A stretch of 64,000 nucleotides of DNA from Sipunculus nudus (taxonomy: Eukaryota; Annelida; Sipuncula; Golfingiida; Sipunculidae): contig CM049306.1 in the NCBI GenBank assembly GCA_026874595.1, positions 78,952,142 through 79,016,141 of the forward strand, read 5' to 3'. Every line of letters begins with the position of its first letter. Position 1 is the first letter of the stretch. This document shows positions 12,498 to 24,486 of the stretch, one piece after another. The notes under the pieces were generated by a model. That model was not told the origin of the DNA. It saw only the letters and a list, made by a program, of their open reading frames with translations, and searched no databases. The position numbers and the translations under genes were made by a program.

Positions 12498-13201
12498 TAA
12501 GATACACAATTTTTTTTGCCCCCTATTTACATGAAAGCAAACTATAATGGCATGAAAGCGTTATCAGAATTCAAAGTTACAGGACCCTATCACTAAAAAA
12601 TAATATTTCAGAGCCCTATAACTATCCCATTATCTAGTGCGGTTTACCTGACAGTGGCCACTGTGAAAAATCAAATATCATTCTGCAATTATTCTAAATT
12701 TATCTCACTTTTCTACATCTGAGGCACTATTTACTTAGTGCTAATATCTAATACCCCTGATATGTTATTAAAGACCAAATTGTGTGGGAGACATATCTGA
12801 TATGCTCTGATTATGTCAGACTTAGAAAAAAAGCATGATTTTCAATATAGTTTTGGTGTCTGGGTCCATCCAACCTGGACAGTCAGGTTTATAATAAAAT
12901 ATGCTGAAAAGTACTCTGGAAGTACAGTGTCATGGATACCTGACTCTAAGAAATTGATGAAACAAGAGTCTGTAGTGAATATTGTTGCCTGATGACTGTC
13001 TTCATTTCCAATGCCTGCATGCATGGTGTCTGGGCAAAACAGCAATTCTGAATTCAGTCACTGTTGATCTTCACCCAACATTTAGAAAATGAGTTTCTGG
13101 ATCTGAAAATACATCAGATTATTTCACATTATTAATAAAAGATGAAAATATAATGATGTGTCAGTGTTTTTACTGTTATAAGTATAACGTACTATACATA
13201 T

Positions 13202-13203
13202 AA

Positions 13204-13272
<69 letters not shown>

Positions 13273-13345
13273 CAAACAATATACATATGAACATATATAT
13301 ATATATATATGCATATGTTTATATATATATATAAATTTATATACA
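13202..13345. repeat. Imperfect (TA)n array
   Basis: TA dinucleotides with several short interruptions. Confidence 0.9.
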
Positions 13346-14133
13346 CACACACAATTACTGGTGACAGTTGATCCATGCTGTCAAATAGGGAAAATGCTAA
13401 TCATGGGAAATTATTCGAGCCTGCTGTTATACAATACTGCACATACTGGCCATATACCATTGCTTTTATTCATTGAGGCCATTAAATTCACCAAATGACA
13501 CATTTTAACTACACCATGTATTTTTTTTTTTGCAATGAGTTAACATGCACAAAATCAATGTAAAAATAAAACATGATATACAGAAACATGGTATGTCAAG
13601 ATATTTGGCAACATCAAATTTGGCAAACAAAGGGGGGCAAACAAATGGGGGTTTATAAATAAATAAATAATTATATATTTACATATATGTGTGTGTGTGT
13701 GTGTATAACCAGTCATGAACCAAAAGTAGAAAAAAATTAATTTCCTCTCTTCTGCCCCCCACCTGTTCCCCTGTTCCCTTATCATTCTGCCCCCCCCCCC
13801 CCAAATACGGCCATTCACCCTAAAAGTCATCCACACCACTCCCAGTGAAATGCCGACACAAATCTGGCACCAAAAAATGTTGTTTACCTATTGAAATCAG
13901 CCCTAGAATTGTAATCCAGTCTTGTTATCGTATGAAGATAGAGTGACAGTTCATGTTTCTTACCTGTCAGGTATCCGCTTCCCAAAAACAAGTTTTTCTC
14001 ATAAAAACAGCCTGGAAATAAAGAATATAGTACTTGAATAAGCTGGAAAGACTCTGAACATCAGTTCAGGCACAATTTTGTGGCAGCAATCAGCCTGTAT
14101 TATCACCCACATTGTAAAGACAGGTTTTTGTGA

Positions 14134-14604
14134 AGGACACGTGGCTGTATTTATTTTCCCTATATAACATCTATAAAACACCTGAGGTTTGGGCCTCTTT
14201 TAAATAATTTTCAAAATAAATTCTGATATTAAACTTTTTTTTACCTGAGAATTTGTTGTTTCTTCAGTCAAACAAGACCAAGAAAAAGGGGGCTTGTGTA
14301 TCTCATTTTTTAACCATCCTGGCCCGAATGCAGTGAAGCCCAAAATACCCCACCAAGCAGTCCCAAACAAGCATTTGGACAACATCTCTTTTATTGGCCA
14401 TAGATTTTTAAAAAATTGACCAATACTGTCAATTTTATTGGAAATTATGCTTAACATACTTAAAAATCAAACAATGGGGTGTTTTTGATGCTCCAGCACA
14501 TGATGGCTAGAGCCAACCAGAAAAAGCCAGACCATTTACTACTCTCCTTCAGGTTCAGGGCTTGGTGACCCCAGGTCATGTGAACAAATAGGACCACGTG
14601 ACCT
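14134..14604. mobile_element. 471-bp dispersed element, copy B
   Basis: Same unit and orientation as 12027-12497, offset 2,107 bp, with two mismatches seen (ttggcc/tgggcc and catgtaaac/catgtgaac). Flanks differ, and I see no shared target site duplication. It could be a MITE pair, or repeats flanking a 1.6-kb internal segment. Confidence 0.65.
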
Positions 14605-15697
14605 GCACACTGACATACACGGAGACTCGCACATGGCACTTCGATTACAAGACAACCAGTAGCGCGTTATAATTATAAATATAAAGCGGCCTTTACTCAA
14701 GTGACGCGAAATTCAATGTTTGTCAAGCTTGTATTTTTGGACTACGTCAAGAAATGAATGTATTATAACGGGTCAACAAAGTTCAAGAAAGGGACCGTGT
14801 TTCCGCGGGATATAAAAATGACGAATTTCCTCACAATTTTAAAAAAAAAAACCCGGATTAGGTGCGTATTCGCACTGAAGTTACTATAATACGCTGGAGT
14901 CTGAGGGCCAGTATTTCAGCTTTTTTTAAAACTTTTGCATGTAATATCATGCACGATGAAGGGCAAAAAGGACAATTATTGGCGATGCCATTCCATGTCA
15001 TTCATCGGCTCAGCTGTCAAAGGTATATTTGCGCAAGGTGACTGACATAATCGAGGTACCGACGTCCCGTATTATATTTTTTCATCTTTCAAATAAAACT
15101 GCTTTACACACCTTTATATGAACATTTTATATATTCTACTGACTTATTAGGCGGCGACTTTCATTAAGCAGTTCATTTATTACCATCCTTATTTTTCCTC
15201 TTCACCTGCAAAGGAAATCTCGAACTGCAGTCATTTATACAATTCTCTCATACAACGCAAAATAAAATCGTCTGGAAATCGGTATCACTTGGATTAGTTA
15301 TTATTTTTCAAAACTTCACACAACCATCGCTAAAAGATCGTTTGTTTTTCTGAATTGTCCTGAATGTGCTGTAAAGTCTAACATGCACGTGCACACAAGC
15401 CGCAGTTTTAAATAAGAGGATCGTAACTCACTTTGGATGTTGGCAGATGTGGGTGGGTTGGGGGCGCTTATTAGGGTATAACAATATTTGGAAAAAATTA
15501 TTTGAGGCGCTTATTACGTCAAATACGGTATATAAATGTCACCCTGTAAGTAAAAGTTATGCTGTAGTCACAATTTCTCTGAAATGACAAAGATGTTCAG
15601 ATTACACCCAAACGTTTAGGGCCAAATAAGTGAATGCCGTTGGCTTGCATCCATTAGAATGTAGTTTTCTAGTTTTATGGATCATATGATGTTTTAG

Positions 15698-15880
15698 ACT
15701 GTATTGACGGAAAGTATGGGACAAATTGCGACAAAACATGTCCGCCATGCAAAGGGCCTTGCGACAAAATGAATGGCACATGTGCGCAGTGTCCTGTTGG
15801 TTTACACGGTGACAGATGTAACCGGAAGTGCGAAAAAGGGTTCAATGGGACTGACTCAGGAGACAGAAATCAACACTCAG
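15698..15880 (+). CDS. MEGF10/Draper-like receptor, membrane-proximal EGF exon 4
   Basis: This exon of 183 nt (61 codons) is phase 1-1, between the acceptor gatgttttag and the donor G|gtgagg. It starts CIDGKYGTNC and continues CPPCKGPC, CAQCPVGLHGDRC, CRKCEKGF-like spacing, then a hydrophilic stalk (GTDSGDRNQHS). It is shorter than exons 1-3 because the last half-module is replaced by this cysteine-free juxtamembrane segment. That fits its place as the last extracellular exon before the transmembrane exon. The preceding intron (10738-15697) holds the twin 471-bp elements. Confidence 0.83.
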
Positions 15881-16292
15881 GTGAGGAGAATGAGGCAATG
15901 CGCAGGATCCGGTAGCAAACAGAAACTTATGCGAAACTAACTCTTGACATGATATTGTAAACAGATGGTGGGCGATAAAAAGATAAACTACATAATCTAG
16001 TCCTGTAGGACTTTATAAATTCCGAATCAAATATGATTTCAGTCAGGCACTTGTGATGCTACAGTTTAAGTCTGTGATACTACAGTTTAATTCTATCGGG
16101 ACATTTAGACCGTGTTATCTCATTAAAAAATCTTGTATCCCTACCTTTTTAATTGAAATTTAGCCTACCCTGTGTCTCACGCCCGTGCTAAATATCTCTA
16201 GGCTATTCCAACCAATTCTTACTTAATAATCGAATAATTAAGAAACGATTAAAACCAATTAATTTAAATTTTAAATGTTTCAACACTTCTAG

Positions 16293-16398
16293 CAGGCAAT
16301 CGGAGCACTGAGAAGCTTGAGGGTGGATTGATTGGATCTGGCGTGACTCTGTTGATAGCAATCCTGGTGGCTCTGGCTGTTATTTGGTGGTTCAGGAG
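16293..16398 (+). CDS. MEGF10/Draper-like receptor, transmembrane exon 5
   Basis: This exon encodes a short linker (NRSTEKLEGG) and one strongly hydrophobic helix, LIGSGVTLLIAILVALAVIWWF, split here as LIGSGVTLLIAI and LVALAVIWWF, followed by basic residues. This is the single-pass segment of a type I receptor with a basic stop-transfer. The acceptor is a tandem NAGNAG (tctagcag): splicing at 16293 or at 16296 differs by one codon and both keep frame. The donor AG|gtacaa leaves phase 2. Both duplicated tail cassettes downstream accept this phase. Exact use of the two acceptors needs RNA data. Confidence 0.82.
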
Positions 16399-16857
16399 GT
16401 ACAATTTGCGGTATAGATACGTCATGCAGCTATAAAATATATGTAATTATGATGGGATGCTTTCCTTTGAGTACATCAGGAATATCTTTATGGTAAACAA
16501 GTGACAATGTACAAATTTATGTGTGAATGTTTTTAGTATTGAAACTTGTTATATTATCGTTTTACGGTTCATTTGAGTACAACAGAATTGTGACGCACTT
16601 GTTTACAGGTATTTACTAGTACTTAGTTTAAGTATAGCATTGATTACTAAACATTATAAACATTATGACAGAATAAAAGTACACATATATAGCAATCCAT
16701 TGGAAAACGGCTGCATGAGCCATCATGGAAATAATAATAATAATAATAATTATAATAATACCTATACATCTTGTAACTGTCATACGACAGTAATGGATAT
16801 ACGCCTATCCCCGCGTTCTCACTTTGAACTTTAGTAATTACAATTTTTGTCTTTCAG

Positions 16858-16892
16858 GAAGTTGTTCAAGGCATATTTTCCAAACTTACAAG
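16858..16892 (+). CDS. Receptor cytoplasmic microexon 6 (proximal tail cassette)
   Basis: This 35-nt microexon lies between the acceptor tttgtctttcag and the donor G|gtaatg. Joined to exon 5 (phase 2 in, phase 1 out) it encodes the juxtamembrane cytoplasmic residues R-KLFKAYFPNLQ. Recognition rests on the splice sites, on perfect phase continuity with exons 5 and 7, and on a matching 35-nt exon at 18915-18949 that aligns without gaps and shares the run CAAGGCA and the ending CAAG. Confidence 0.75.
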
Positions 16893-16989
16893 GTAATGTA
16901 ATTATATATGTATATAAATGAGAAAATGATCAATGCTAACATCCGTGCTGTGCATGCAGTGGTAATCGCATATGCTCTGAACCCCACAT

Positions 16990-17390
16990 TGGTGCAAATG
17001 ATCACTACGCCTTCCACACACAAAACGTTTTCAAAGCGATTTCGCTAAACCAGTTTGGTGCGTTCACACGGGCATCTAGCACCAACGCGTGTTATACACA
17101 TTTCACATGTGAAACAATGTAACAACTTGCTGATACAAGCATTGGCTATTGCGCTGTGACCCAGTTTAGCTTGAAAACTGGGCCCAAGGCGTTTTAGAGC
17201 GTTCACACGACAATAGGGCAAAGCGGATCAAACGATTCGCATTCAAAACGGTCTAAAACCACCTCCTGACCTTGATCTAAAACGCTTTGGCCAAAGGTAT
17301 GAAAACGCTTTGGACTGTCGGCCGTTTGAACGCTCTAAAACGTTTTTAAAACGGGTTGAAAACGGTTTGCATTTTCCGTGTGATAGGGGT
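16990..17390. mobile_element. MITE-like region with AAACG motifs in the receptor intron
   Basis: GCGTTCACACGG near 17065 faces CCGTGTGA near 17378. In between, gttcacacg, aaaacgctttgg and ctaaaacg repeat. It lies between tail exons 6 and 7 and is not coding. Confidence 0.35.
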
Positions 17391-17553
17391 AGACCTACAT
17401 GTGTTGTGAGATAACATGTTTATGCTTCACACTTCTTCACAATAATTATTTTCCAGGGAAAATAACCAAATTTAAAGAGTAATATTTGTTTTTCACAAGT
17501 GAAATCTGTGTAATTTTAATATAAAATTTAACAATTTTTTAATCTCTTTTCAG

Positions 17554-17711
17554 AACGGGCACCCCTTCCAGCTAAAGGGTCGACAAGTGCACGAGATATT
17601 GAAACACAAACCGATGAATCTCATGACAACACCACCAAACTCATCTACCAGAATGTCCCCAACGCTGAATTGTTTGTGCAACTATATATAATCTCTCTAT
17701 ACATAATATAA
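17554..17711 (+). CDS. Receptor terminal exon 7 (proximal cytoplasmic tail, isoform A)
   Basis: This terminal coding exon starts after the acceptor aatctcttttcag (phase 1) and runs to the TAA at 17709-17711. It encodes ERAPLPAKGSTSARD, then IETQTDE, then KLIYQNVPNAELFV, and ends QLYIISLYII. IYQN fits the pY-x-N consensus bound by Grb2-type SH2 domains. TQTD fits the core of dynein light chain LC8 ligands. These are consensus matches only, not shown binding. The second conserved tyrosine is in YIIS, which lacks the +3 leucine or isoleucine of an ITAM half. A poly(A) signal AATAAA is at 18004-18009. This exon is paralogous to the one at 19475-19647. Confidence 0.8.
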
Positions 17712-18003
17712 ACAGTCTTCTTCTTTTTTTATCCCATTATCCTTTCCTTCAAAATGCATGTTGACTTTTAATTATTAAATAATAGATGTTGAATTTCTAC
17801 ACAGTGGAATATCTCCTTGCGGGCAATTTTCAAAAGTGGACAGCTCTATATAGGGGCATTTTTTTTACACTCCCGATGTTACTACTTATTATATATGTTA
17901 TGATCATCACCGTCATATAATGGGTATCCCTATATAAAGTGGGAAGTTAAGCGCCGTCCCAAGGGTGCCCGCAAAAGGGAGGTTTCACTGTATATAAATT
18001 GAA

Positions 18004-18009
18004 AATAAA
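18004..18009 (+). promoter_or_regulatory. Poly(A) signal of proximal tail cassette
   Basis: AATAAA lies 293 nt downstream of the stop codon of terminal exon 7. It would allow a transcript that ends before the distal cassette. Confidence 0.5.
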
Positions 18010-18914
18010 TCAATGAATGTAAATGAATTTGTCATTGTAAATACATCAACATGATTAATATGGGTTTATTTATGCCGGTTTCACCTCTTTTAAATCATCT
18101 TCCGAGATATTTAGGTGATCGCCGCTAATTTGCAAATTATAAGTTTAACTTAACAAATATATGAATAAATAATCATTCGTATGTATATAGGCTTAGAGGT
18201 TTTAATCGTAATTATTCACATTTAGATTCTCGGAATAGTAGTTATAGTCATAATTGTTCGTATGCAGATACATTTTATAGTCGTTGGATTTTTATAAATG
18301 TGGACATACATTAATATTGAGGCCACAGCAAAAAAAAAATAAATAATTGTTCTATGGATATTTTGCGAGGGGCCAATTTATTTCTTTTAGCGAGAAATGC
18401 ATGGTGTATACGATCATTATTAAATTTAGTCCATACAACATATCTTTAAAATTAGGTTAGGGATTTGTGCCATAGCACGAATTAACAAAAATACCAAGGA
18501 CCGAGTCTTCATTTGCAAAAAAAAAAAAAGAAAAAAAAAATGATCCCCGAACTACGGGAGTGGCGAATCCGTAGAACATTAGATTTTTATGGTCTAAGCT
18601 AGGAATATATTTTAAGTTCGTAATGTTCAATTTCAGTGTAGATGTTACACTTTTATATATTTTACATACATGATTGTATGGCTCTACACTTACCATAGAA
18701 AAGGGACTGACTGAAATGAATAAATTAAATCAATAATGAATATAAGCAACCACTAAAAAGCATTGGACATATTAATCTAACGTTATTTTCAGTTGGATCT
18801 TATTATCCATCAAGGATCTTATGGATAACCCTATATTTTCTTAAAATTCTTTACTTGAATAACCGTGTTTTCTTTTTACTTTTTGGGACATTGAATTGCA
18901 AATTTATGTTTCAG

Positions 18915-18949
18915 AAGGATGTACAAGGCAAGTGATCCAAACATGCAAG
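18915..18949 (+). CDS. Receptor duplicated microexon 6' (distal tail cassette)
   Basis: This 35-nt exon lies between the acceptor atttatgtttcag and the donor G|gtacat. It has the same length and phases as exon 6 and aligns with it without gaps. Spliced from exon 5 it encodes R-RMYKASDPNMQ in place of R-KLFKAYFPNLQ. No EGF or transmembrane exon is visible between the two cassettes, so this is best read as an alternative 3' exon of the same gene, not a second gene. Confidence 0.72.
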
Positions 18950-19015
18950 GTACATGTATATATTATAAAATATCTGTATCTATCGATCTATTTATCTATC
19001 AATATATATAAAATT

Positions 19016-19342
<327 letters not shown>

Positions 19343-19474
19343 AGAAACAGAGAATACGATCTGTTTCAGTGCTTTACATTTAGCGAGGTTTTGACACCCA
19401 CCTCACAACCATATTTTCACGGCGAATAGAATGGAAAACATTTTTTTTAATGTATAATATATAATTTGTTTTAG

Positions 19475-19647
19475 AACCTGCACCCTTCTCAGGTAGAACA
19501 ATAAGAACACGGGATGCTGACACGCAAACGGATGACTGTCACATCATCTACCAGAATTTCCCTACTGCTGAATTATTTGTACCCGTGTACACGCCGCTAA
19601 GGTTTGGAACCTCCGGAAATGAAACACACTTCAGTATACGGACATAA
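19475..19647 (+). CDS. Receptor terminal exon 7' (distal cytoplasmic tail, isoform B)
   Basis: This terminal exon starts after the acceptor aatttgttttag (phase 1) and ends at the TAA at 19645-19647. It encodes EPAPFSGRTIRTRD, then ADTQTDD, then CHIIYQNFPTAELFV, then PVYTPLRFGTSGN and a final ETHFSIRT. It clearly matches exon 7, sharing RD-x-x-TQTD, IYQN and AELFV, but diverges after AELFV. Here the second tyrosine is in YTPL, which fits both the YxxPhi endocytic signal and the second half of an ITAM. YQNF and YTPL are nine residues apart. Draper and MEGF10 signal through ITAM-type motifs, so this may be the signalling-competent tail; that is inference. A poly(A) signal follows at 19865-19870. 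Confidence 0.82.
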
Positions 19648-19864
19648 TTCTGCTTCTACGACCTGCGCCTTGTTTTACCGACTTAATACATGCTTTTCCT
19701 AATACGTGGATGGGAAGGTCTACCCGGGGACAAAGGATCGCCCTATGTCACAGTGGTTTAAATAATTCTTTAAATTCAAAATGAACTATGATGATCCTGA
19801 TTATCTCGAAAATTGTTCATAACTTTTTACCTAAAGTTGCCAACAGAAAATCAACTAAGCGGAG

Positions 19865-19870
19865 AATAAA
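19865..19870 (+). promoter_or_regulatory. Poly(A) signal of distal tail cassette
   Basis: AATAAA lies 217 nt after the stop codon of exon 7'. It is the likely 3' end signal of the long receptor transcript. Confidence 0.5.
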
Positions 19871-21054
19871 ATACCGCGCCACCTGGCGGAGGTATACGAT
19901 GGTTGGCTTCATATTCGCAAGGTTAATATTTCGCGATTTTCACTCTGGCAGTGTTTTATGAGGGTTCAATTTTCACTATCTCACAATACAGTAGGTTTAT
20001 GCACAGTGTATTACGATTATTAAGTGAGTTAAGTATGTCAAATATTTTGAGCACAAAATCTTATCAACATCAATACTGTGTGTTATCTGTCTTTGAACAT
20101 GCACTGTATATTTTTTTTTCATAATGTCAACCTTTTACTTTCCAACTTTGCCTTTGACGACGGAACCTCTTGCTCACGCATGTTTCATTTTCGCCTTTCA
20201 CAATATCGCGAATTTGAAATCCTCGCGAGCGAATGAAGGCAAACACAGTATACTAGTATATTAAAGGGTTAAAGGAACTCTCATTGGATCGTCCTCTTCA
20301 TCTTGGGTTAGGATATTTTATAAACATCTAGACAATTTATATATCTTTTAATATTTCTACGGCAACTTTGCATGATGGTAAGTATTATTTCTATTCCAGG
20401 TATTTAGTCTTTTATTCTATTCTGCCTGGTGATTTTGTCTCGTCCACAACGTCCGAGTCTTAGTACAAGACTAGTCGTGTCCACGTCTACCCCTTTTGAG
20501 GCCATGGCTTGCAGAGAGCGAATTAAAAGCAAAGTATTGCAGAGTCAAATGAAATTTATCATTATTAAAATGAATTTCGTGAAAATATAATGTGTATATT
20601 TATATGATATTTACTTTAATGTCATTTGGTAATGTTATTTGATATTTAGTTAGGGGCCCATTATATTTGGACATGCCGACCGGTATTTTATATGGACCAA
20701 TACAGATAATTATCACTATAGATCGATAAATCATTTCAAATGATTTATTTATATCCTATAAGCATTTCACATATTTATGTGTTCGAGGTATGTTCTCCAA
20801 TCTTCAGATCTTAGGTGACAATTTTTATTTTATCTAGAATCAAGATGGGCTGGGCTTTAATTCTAGTGTTCGCACCTCCGAGCCTGTAAAAATTGGACTT
20901 AAGTCCTTACTCGGGTCGTATAGAACTATGGTTATGTGCTGATTGCCTGTTTTAAAGAGATAATCGGGAGGAATGAACTGACAGAAAAAGTGCCGTTGAA
21001 CATATAAAATAGCATTATATATCTGTTAAGTTTATGTCTAGAGGTAACGTACTA

Positions 21055-21097
<43 letters not shown>

Positions 21098-22300
21098 GAA
21101 TTACACGATTGCACGTGCATTACTTCTGTCATATATACATGTAACTGCTGCTTTAATTCTGAATATTTCTATAGACATTAACATGTTCGGAAATGTAAGA
21201 AATGTAATCATGCATACGTTTTCCAAGATACTGGATACAGCGCTGTCTGTCCGTATAGGATATCATAACTATTTTTACATACGGCAGAAGCATCCTCTCT
21301 TCTTTGGCTTTGGACCAATACTCTAGAATGACTGTATGTACTGTTTGACAAACACATTTTGCATATAAACAGAATGAATTAATTGGCTCTATAGTTAAAT
21401 TCAACTCAGTCGTATTTTTCACTTTTACAGTAGGAAAAACTCAATTCTATGATATCCGCATGGTGTTTGGATCTTTCCGTATAATGTTGAAATAAAGAAT
21501 TTATACTTTTACTTATTCATATGCTGGTTTGCTCATCTATTAAAAGGCGTATATTTGTGATGCATGGAAGCGTGGAGGAATGTATTCATATCAAGCCCTA
21601 TATATAATTAACATTTCCGCAAATGTTAATCACTTACTTTCTTGTTACGCCTGAGCAACATACCGTCCTATTCTTTACTGGGTTCTCATGGTAATAAACA
21701 TTCCAAATATTCATGATTTATGTGATATAGTTTTCACCGTTATACACAAACAGATAAATTTCAAAAGTAACTTTGTTCATATTTCTTCTACAAATATTTT
21801 GGCTGAACAGTCTTGATCTTTGGTATACCGCTGATCGAACATTAAACTCGTTCTATGTTCTTAACACTGCTACATAACTCACATTTATTCGTCTATCCTT
21901 AATTTTAAGCTATTCTATTGTGCTTACAATAAACGTGTTCCACACTTGGGTAAGAACAGACCTGGTGGTATTAGAGGGGGAGTCAGATCGTGAGCAGAGC
22001 ACAGATCATGAGTTCGAATATATTTTGAGGAGCCGTGATTTTTTTCACTGTCGTCCCATACCCAGGTTTAGCTCTTTAGGCTAACGGGAAGGCTGTGCCT
22101 CACTCAGAGGTGATTGCAATTTGGTGAGCTCATATGTGTCATGACCAAGCAGAGTGCATTTATAACGGAAAGATACACACGCACACATATATACAGAGAG
22201 AGAGAGATGGAAATGATATACACAGAAAAGTTGGTTCACTGAAGGTGAGAACTTTTCTGTGTATAACATTTCCATCTTTATACAATGAACCAGCATGGCT
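19871..22300. other. Intergenic, no gene recognised
   Basis: AT-rich sequence after the receptor poly(A) signal, with a (TA)n array at about 21056-21095 and the diverged SINE at 21975. Open frames here are short and show no domain. Confidence 0.5.
21975..22140 (+). mobile_element. Diverged SINE family 2 copy
   Basis: GAGTTCGAATA, TTTTTCACTGTCGTCCC and TAACGGGAAGGCTGTGCC appear in the same order as in the element at 1000-1288 (minus strand). The copy is old and partial. Confidence 0.45.
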
Positions 22301-22309
22301 GTTCATATA

Positions 22310-22435
22310 TCTATATATTAATAGCGTAAGGCGATTTTTGTGATTTTCCGTATCTCCTCTGATACTACCGTACGGTTTACCATGATTTCTGACATACATA
22401 TGCTCAGGATTTGTCCGAAGAGATTCCACCCACTT
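22310..22435 (+). mobile_element. Helitron 5' end fragment
   Basis: TCTATATATTAATAGCGTAA starts after an A. About 125 bp then match the 5' part of the Helitron at 24179, including gacatacatatgctc and ttgtccgaag. The hairpin and CTAG end were not found, so this copy is truncated or much longer. Confidence 0.5.
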
Positions 22436-22756
22436 TTATTTGCAATATTTGCGTATTACGTGCATAATTAATAATTTTAATATTTGCTCCCCCGCGGGCG
22501 CCTCCTTCTTTGTGTCTTCGGGCCTGGTAACACAATGGCCACAGAGTGTTTGATGGCGGGACAGAGTTTTTCTCCGGGGGCACTATCTGGGCTTTTCTTA
22601 AATTTGCGGTGACCGGCCCGAAATAATCCCCATTGGTGATCCCTTCTCAAAAGGCAACCTCCACGCAGCGAAAAGGTCTAAGGAGATCTCGCGGGAGGAA
22701 AATGCTCAAAAGGGGGCTCTTTCAAAGAATGAAAATTTTCCGAGCGGTAGTGAATG

Positions 22757-23746
22757 CAGGGTAGTGTGTAAAACCCGAACCCCACGGTTCCCGGATCCCA
22801 TAAACCTATTTCCTCATTTTCCATTATTTATACCGATAAAAACACCACTTTTGTTGATGAAAGAACAGAGCAAAGTCCCTTAATGTTGCACATTTGTAAA
22901 TGACCGATTCACTGAAAGATTTATAATTTCAAAAATATTTCGATAAAGATGGACCTCATTTACTTGAATTTGCCGACTGTTCAATTTTGATGGACCCCAG
23001 TAACCACCGCTCATATTTTTATTTATGACTAAAAGAGGAAAAAAAGTAGCACTCATGTTACACACTAAATATAATATTTGTTATTTTAAATGAAAATATA
23101 ATAGTGCTGACACAGAGGGGGAGATTTAATTGAAGTGCACTAACAGTTGAGCGGACCTGAGACTGATATATCACAGCACTTCCACATAACATCAAGTTTC
23201 GTGCTCCGTTCATATCAATATATGCAATTTAAAGTTGGCAATAATATAAATACCGAAAGGAATTGTTGATTACTTGCAATTCAAGCAACTACAGGTTCCA
23301 AAATAATGATTTTTAAATGTTTTTAATTATTATACTTTTTAAAACGCTACACAAATGAAATAAATACCAAATATAAAATTATGAATAAAAACTGAGACAG
23401 AAATTTAAAAATACAGATACCAACACAATAATAAATTACAAGGGTGTTATGGCTAAATGTGATGCGAAATACATGTATGTACTAAAGAAATGGTAAAACA
23501 ACGAGAAAACGGGGTCCGTGTAATCCGAGAGGTCCGTGCGCCAGGGTCTGTTAGTGTTTTTTTTTTTATCAAATTTTGTTGCAAAACAGACTATTTATTT
23601 ATGTTTTAACCAAACATGATATAAAATATGTCTTTAGATAAGATAATGCTAAAATATCTGGACAAATTACCATGACAGTTTAAGAATTACAAATTTTTCT
23701 TGGGGTTCGGGATCCGGAGTGGGATCCGGGTTTAACACACTGCCTG
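22757..23746. mobile_element. DNA transposon or MITE with CAGG...TAAACCCG terminal inverted repeats
   Basis: The left end CAGGGTAGTGTGTAAAACCC pairs with the right end CGGGTTTAACACACTGCCTG (inverted) with few mismatches. Further inside, both ends carry GGATCC-type segments. About 990 bp with no coding capacity is seen. No clear target site duplication. Confidence 0.5.
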
Positions 23747-24178
23747 AACGCAGTGACTGTCTCACTGGAAAACATTGGCTCAGCTTTCAAACAGAAAGGA
23801 ATGCGTGATATTTAAAAATATATACAGCCATTAAAATGTACCGCATAATATAATGCTACCACGAACTTTTGCGCAGCGGGATTGCCCGACCATGTTAATG
23901 CTCAGTTTTATGCGTTATAACCGGAATGCAATTATCGAGATCACGCCTCAGCGCTGTATTCTACTACCATGCAAGATAACAGGTTCCTTTACTGGCGAAT
24001 TCACGGGCTCGGAGGGCAACTTTAAATGGCGATGTTCAGCATAATATATATTTTCATATAAAAATGATTTTATTTCACATATTTCTTCATTTTATTTAAC
24101 ACAACTTCTTCGAAAATTCTCCGGTCATCCTCTCGGCTTCAATTAGAGTTTTATGCATAACACCATGCATATAATTGA

Positions 24179-24486
24179 TCTATATTAATAGTGTAACGCG
24201 ATTTGTGTGAATTTACATGTCTCCTCTGACACTACGGTTTGCCGTGATTTTTGACATACATATGCTCCAGGTTTGTCCGAAGACATTCCACCATTTGGAC
24301 AAGAACGTATTTGTCCAGGTCATTCAGACTCCGACACAAGGTTAACTCAGAGACAGAACACTTATACCAAATGTCGGATTCAAAGAGACAGTAACATTGT
24401 ACACCCAAGACCTGCAACTATGACAGACTATTTGACATCACAACTAAATGCTCGCCCAAAACCGTGCGTAGCACGGGTAATTGCTA

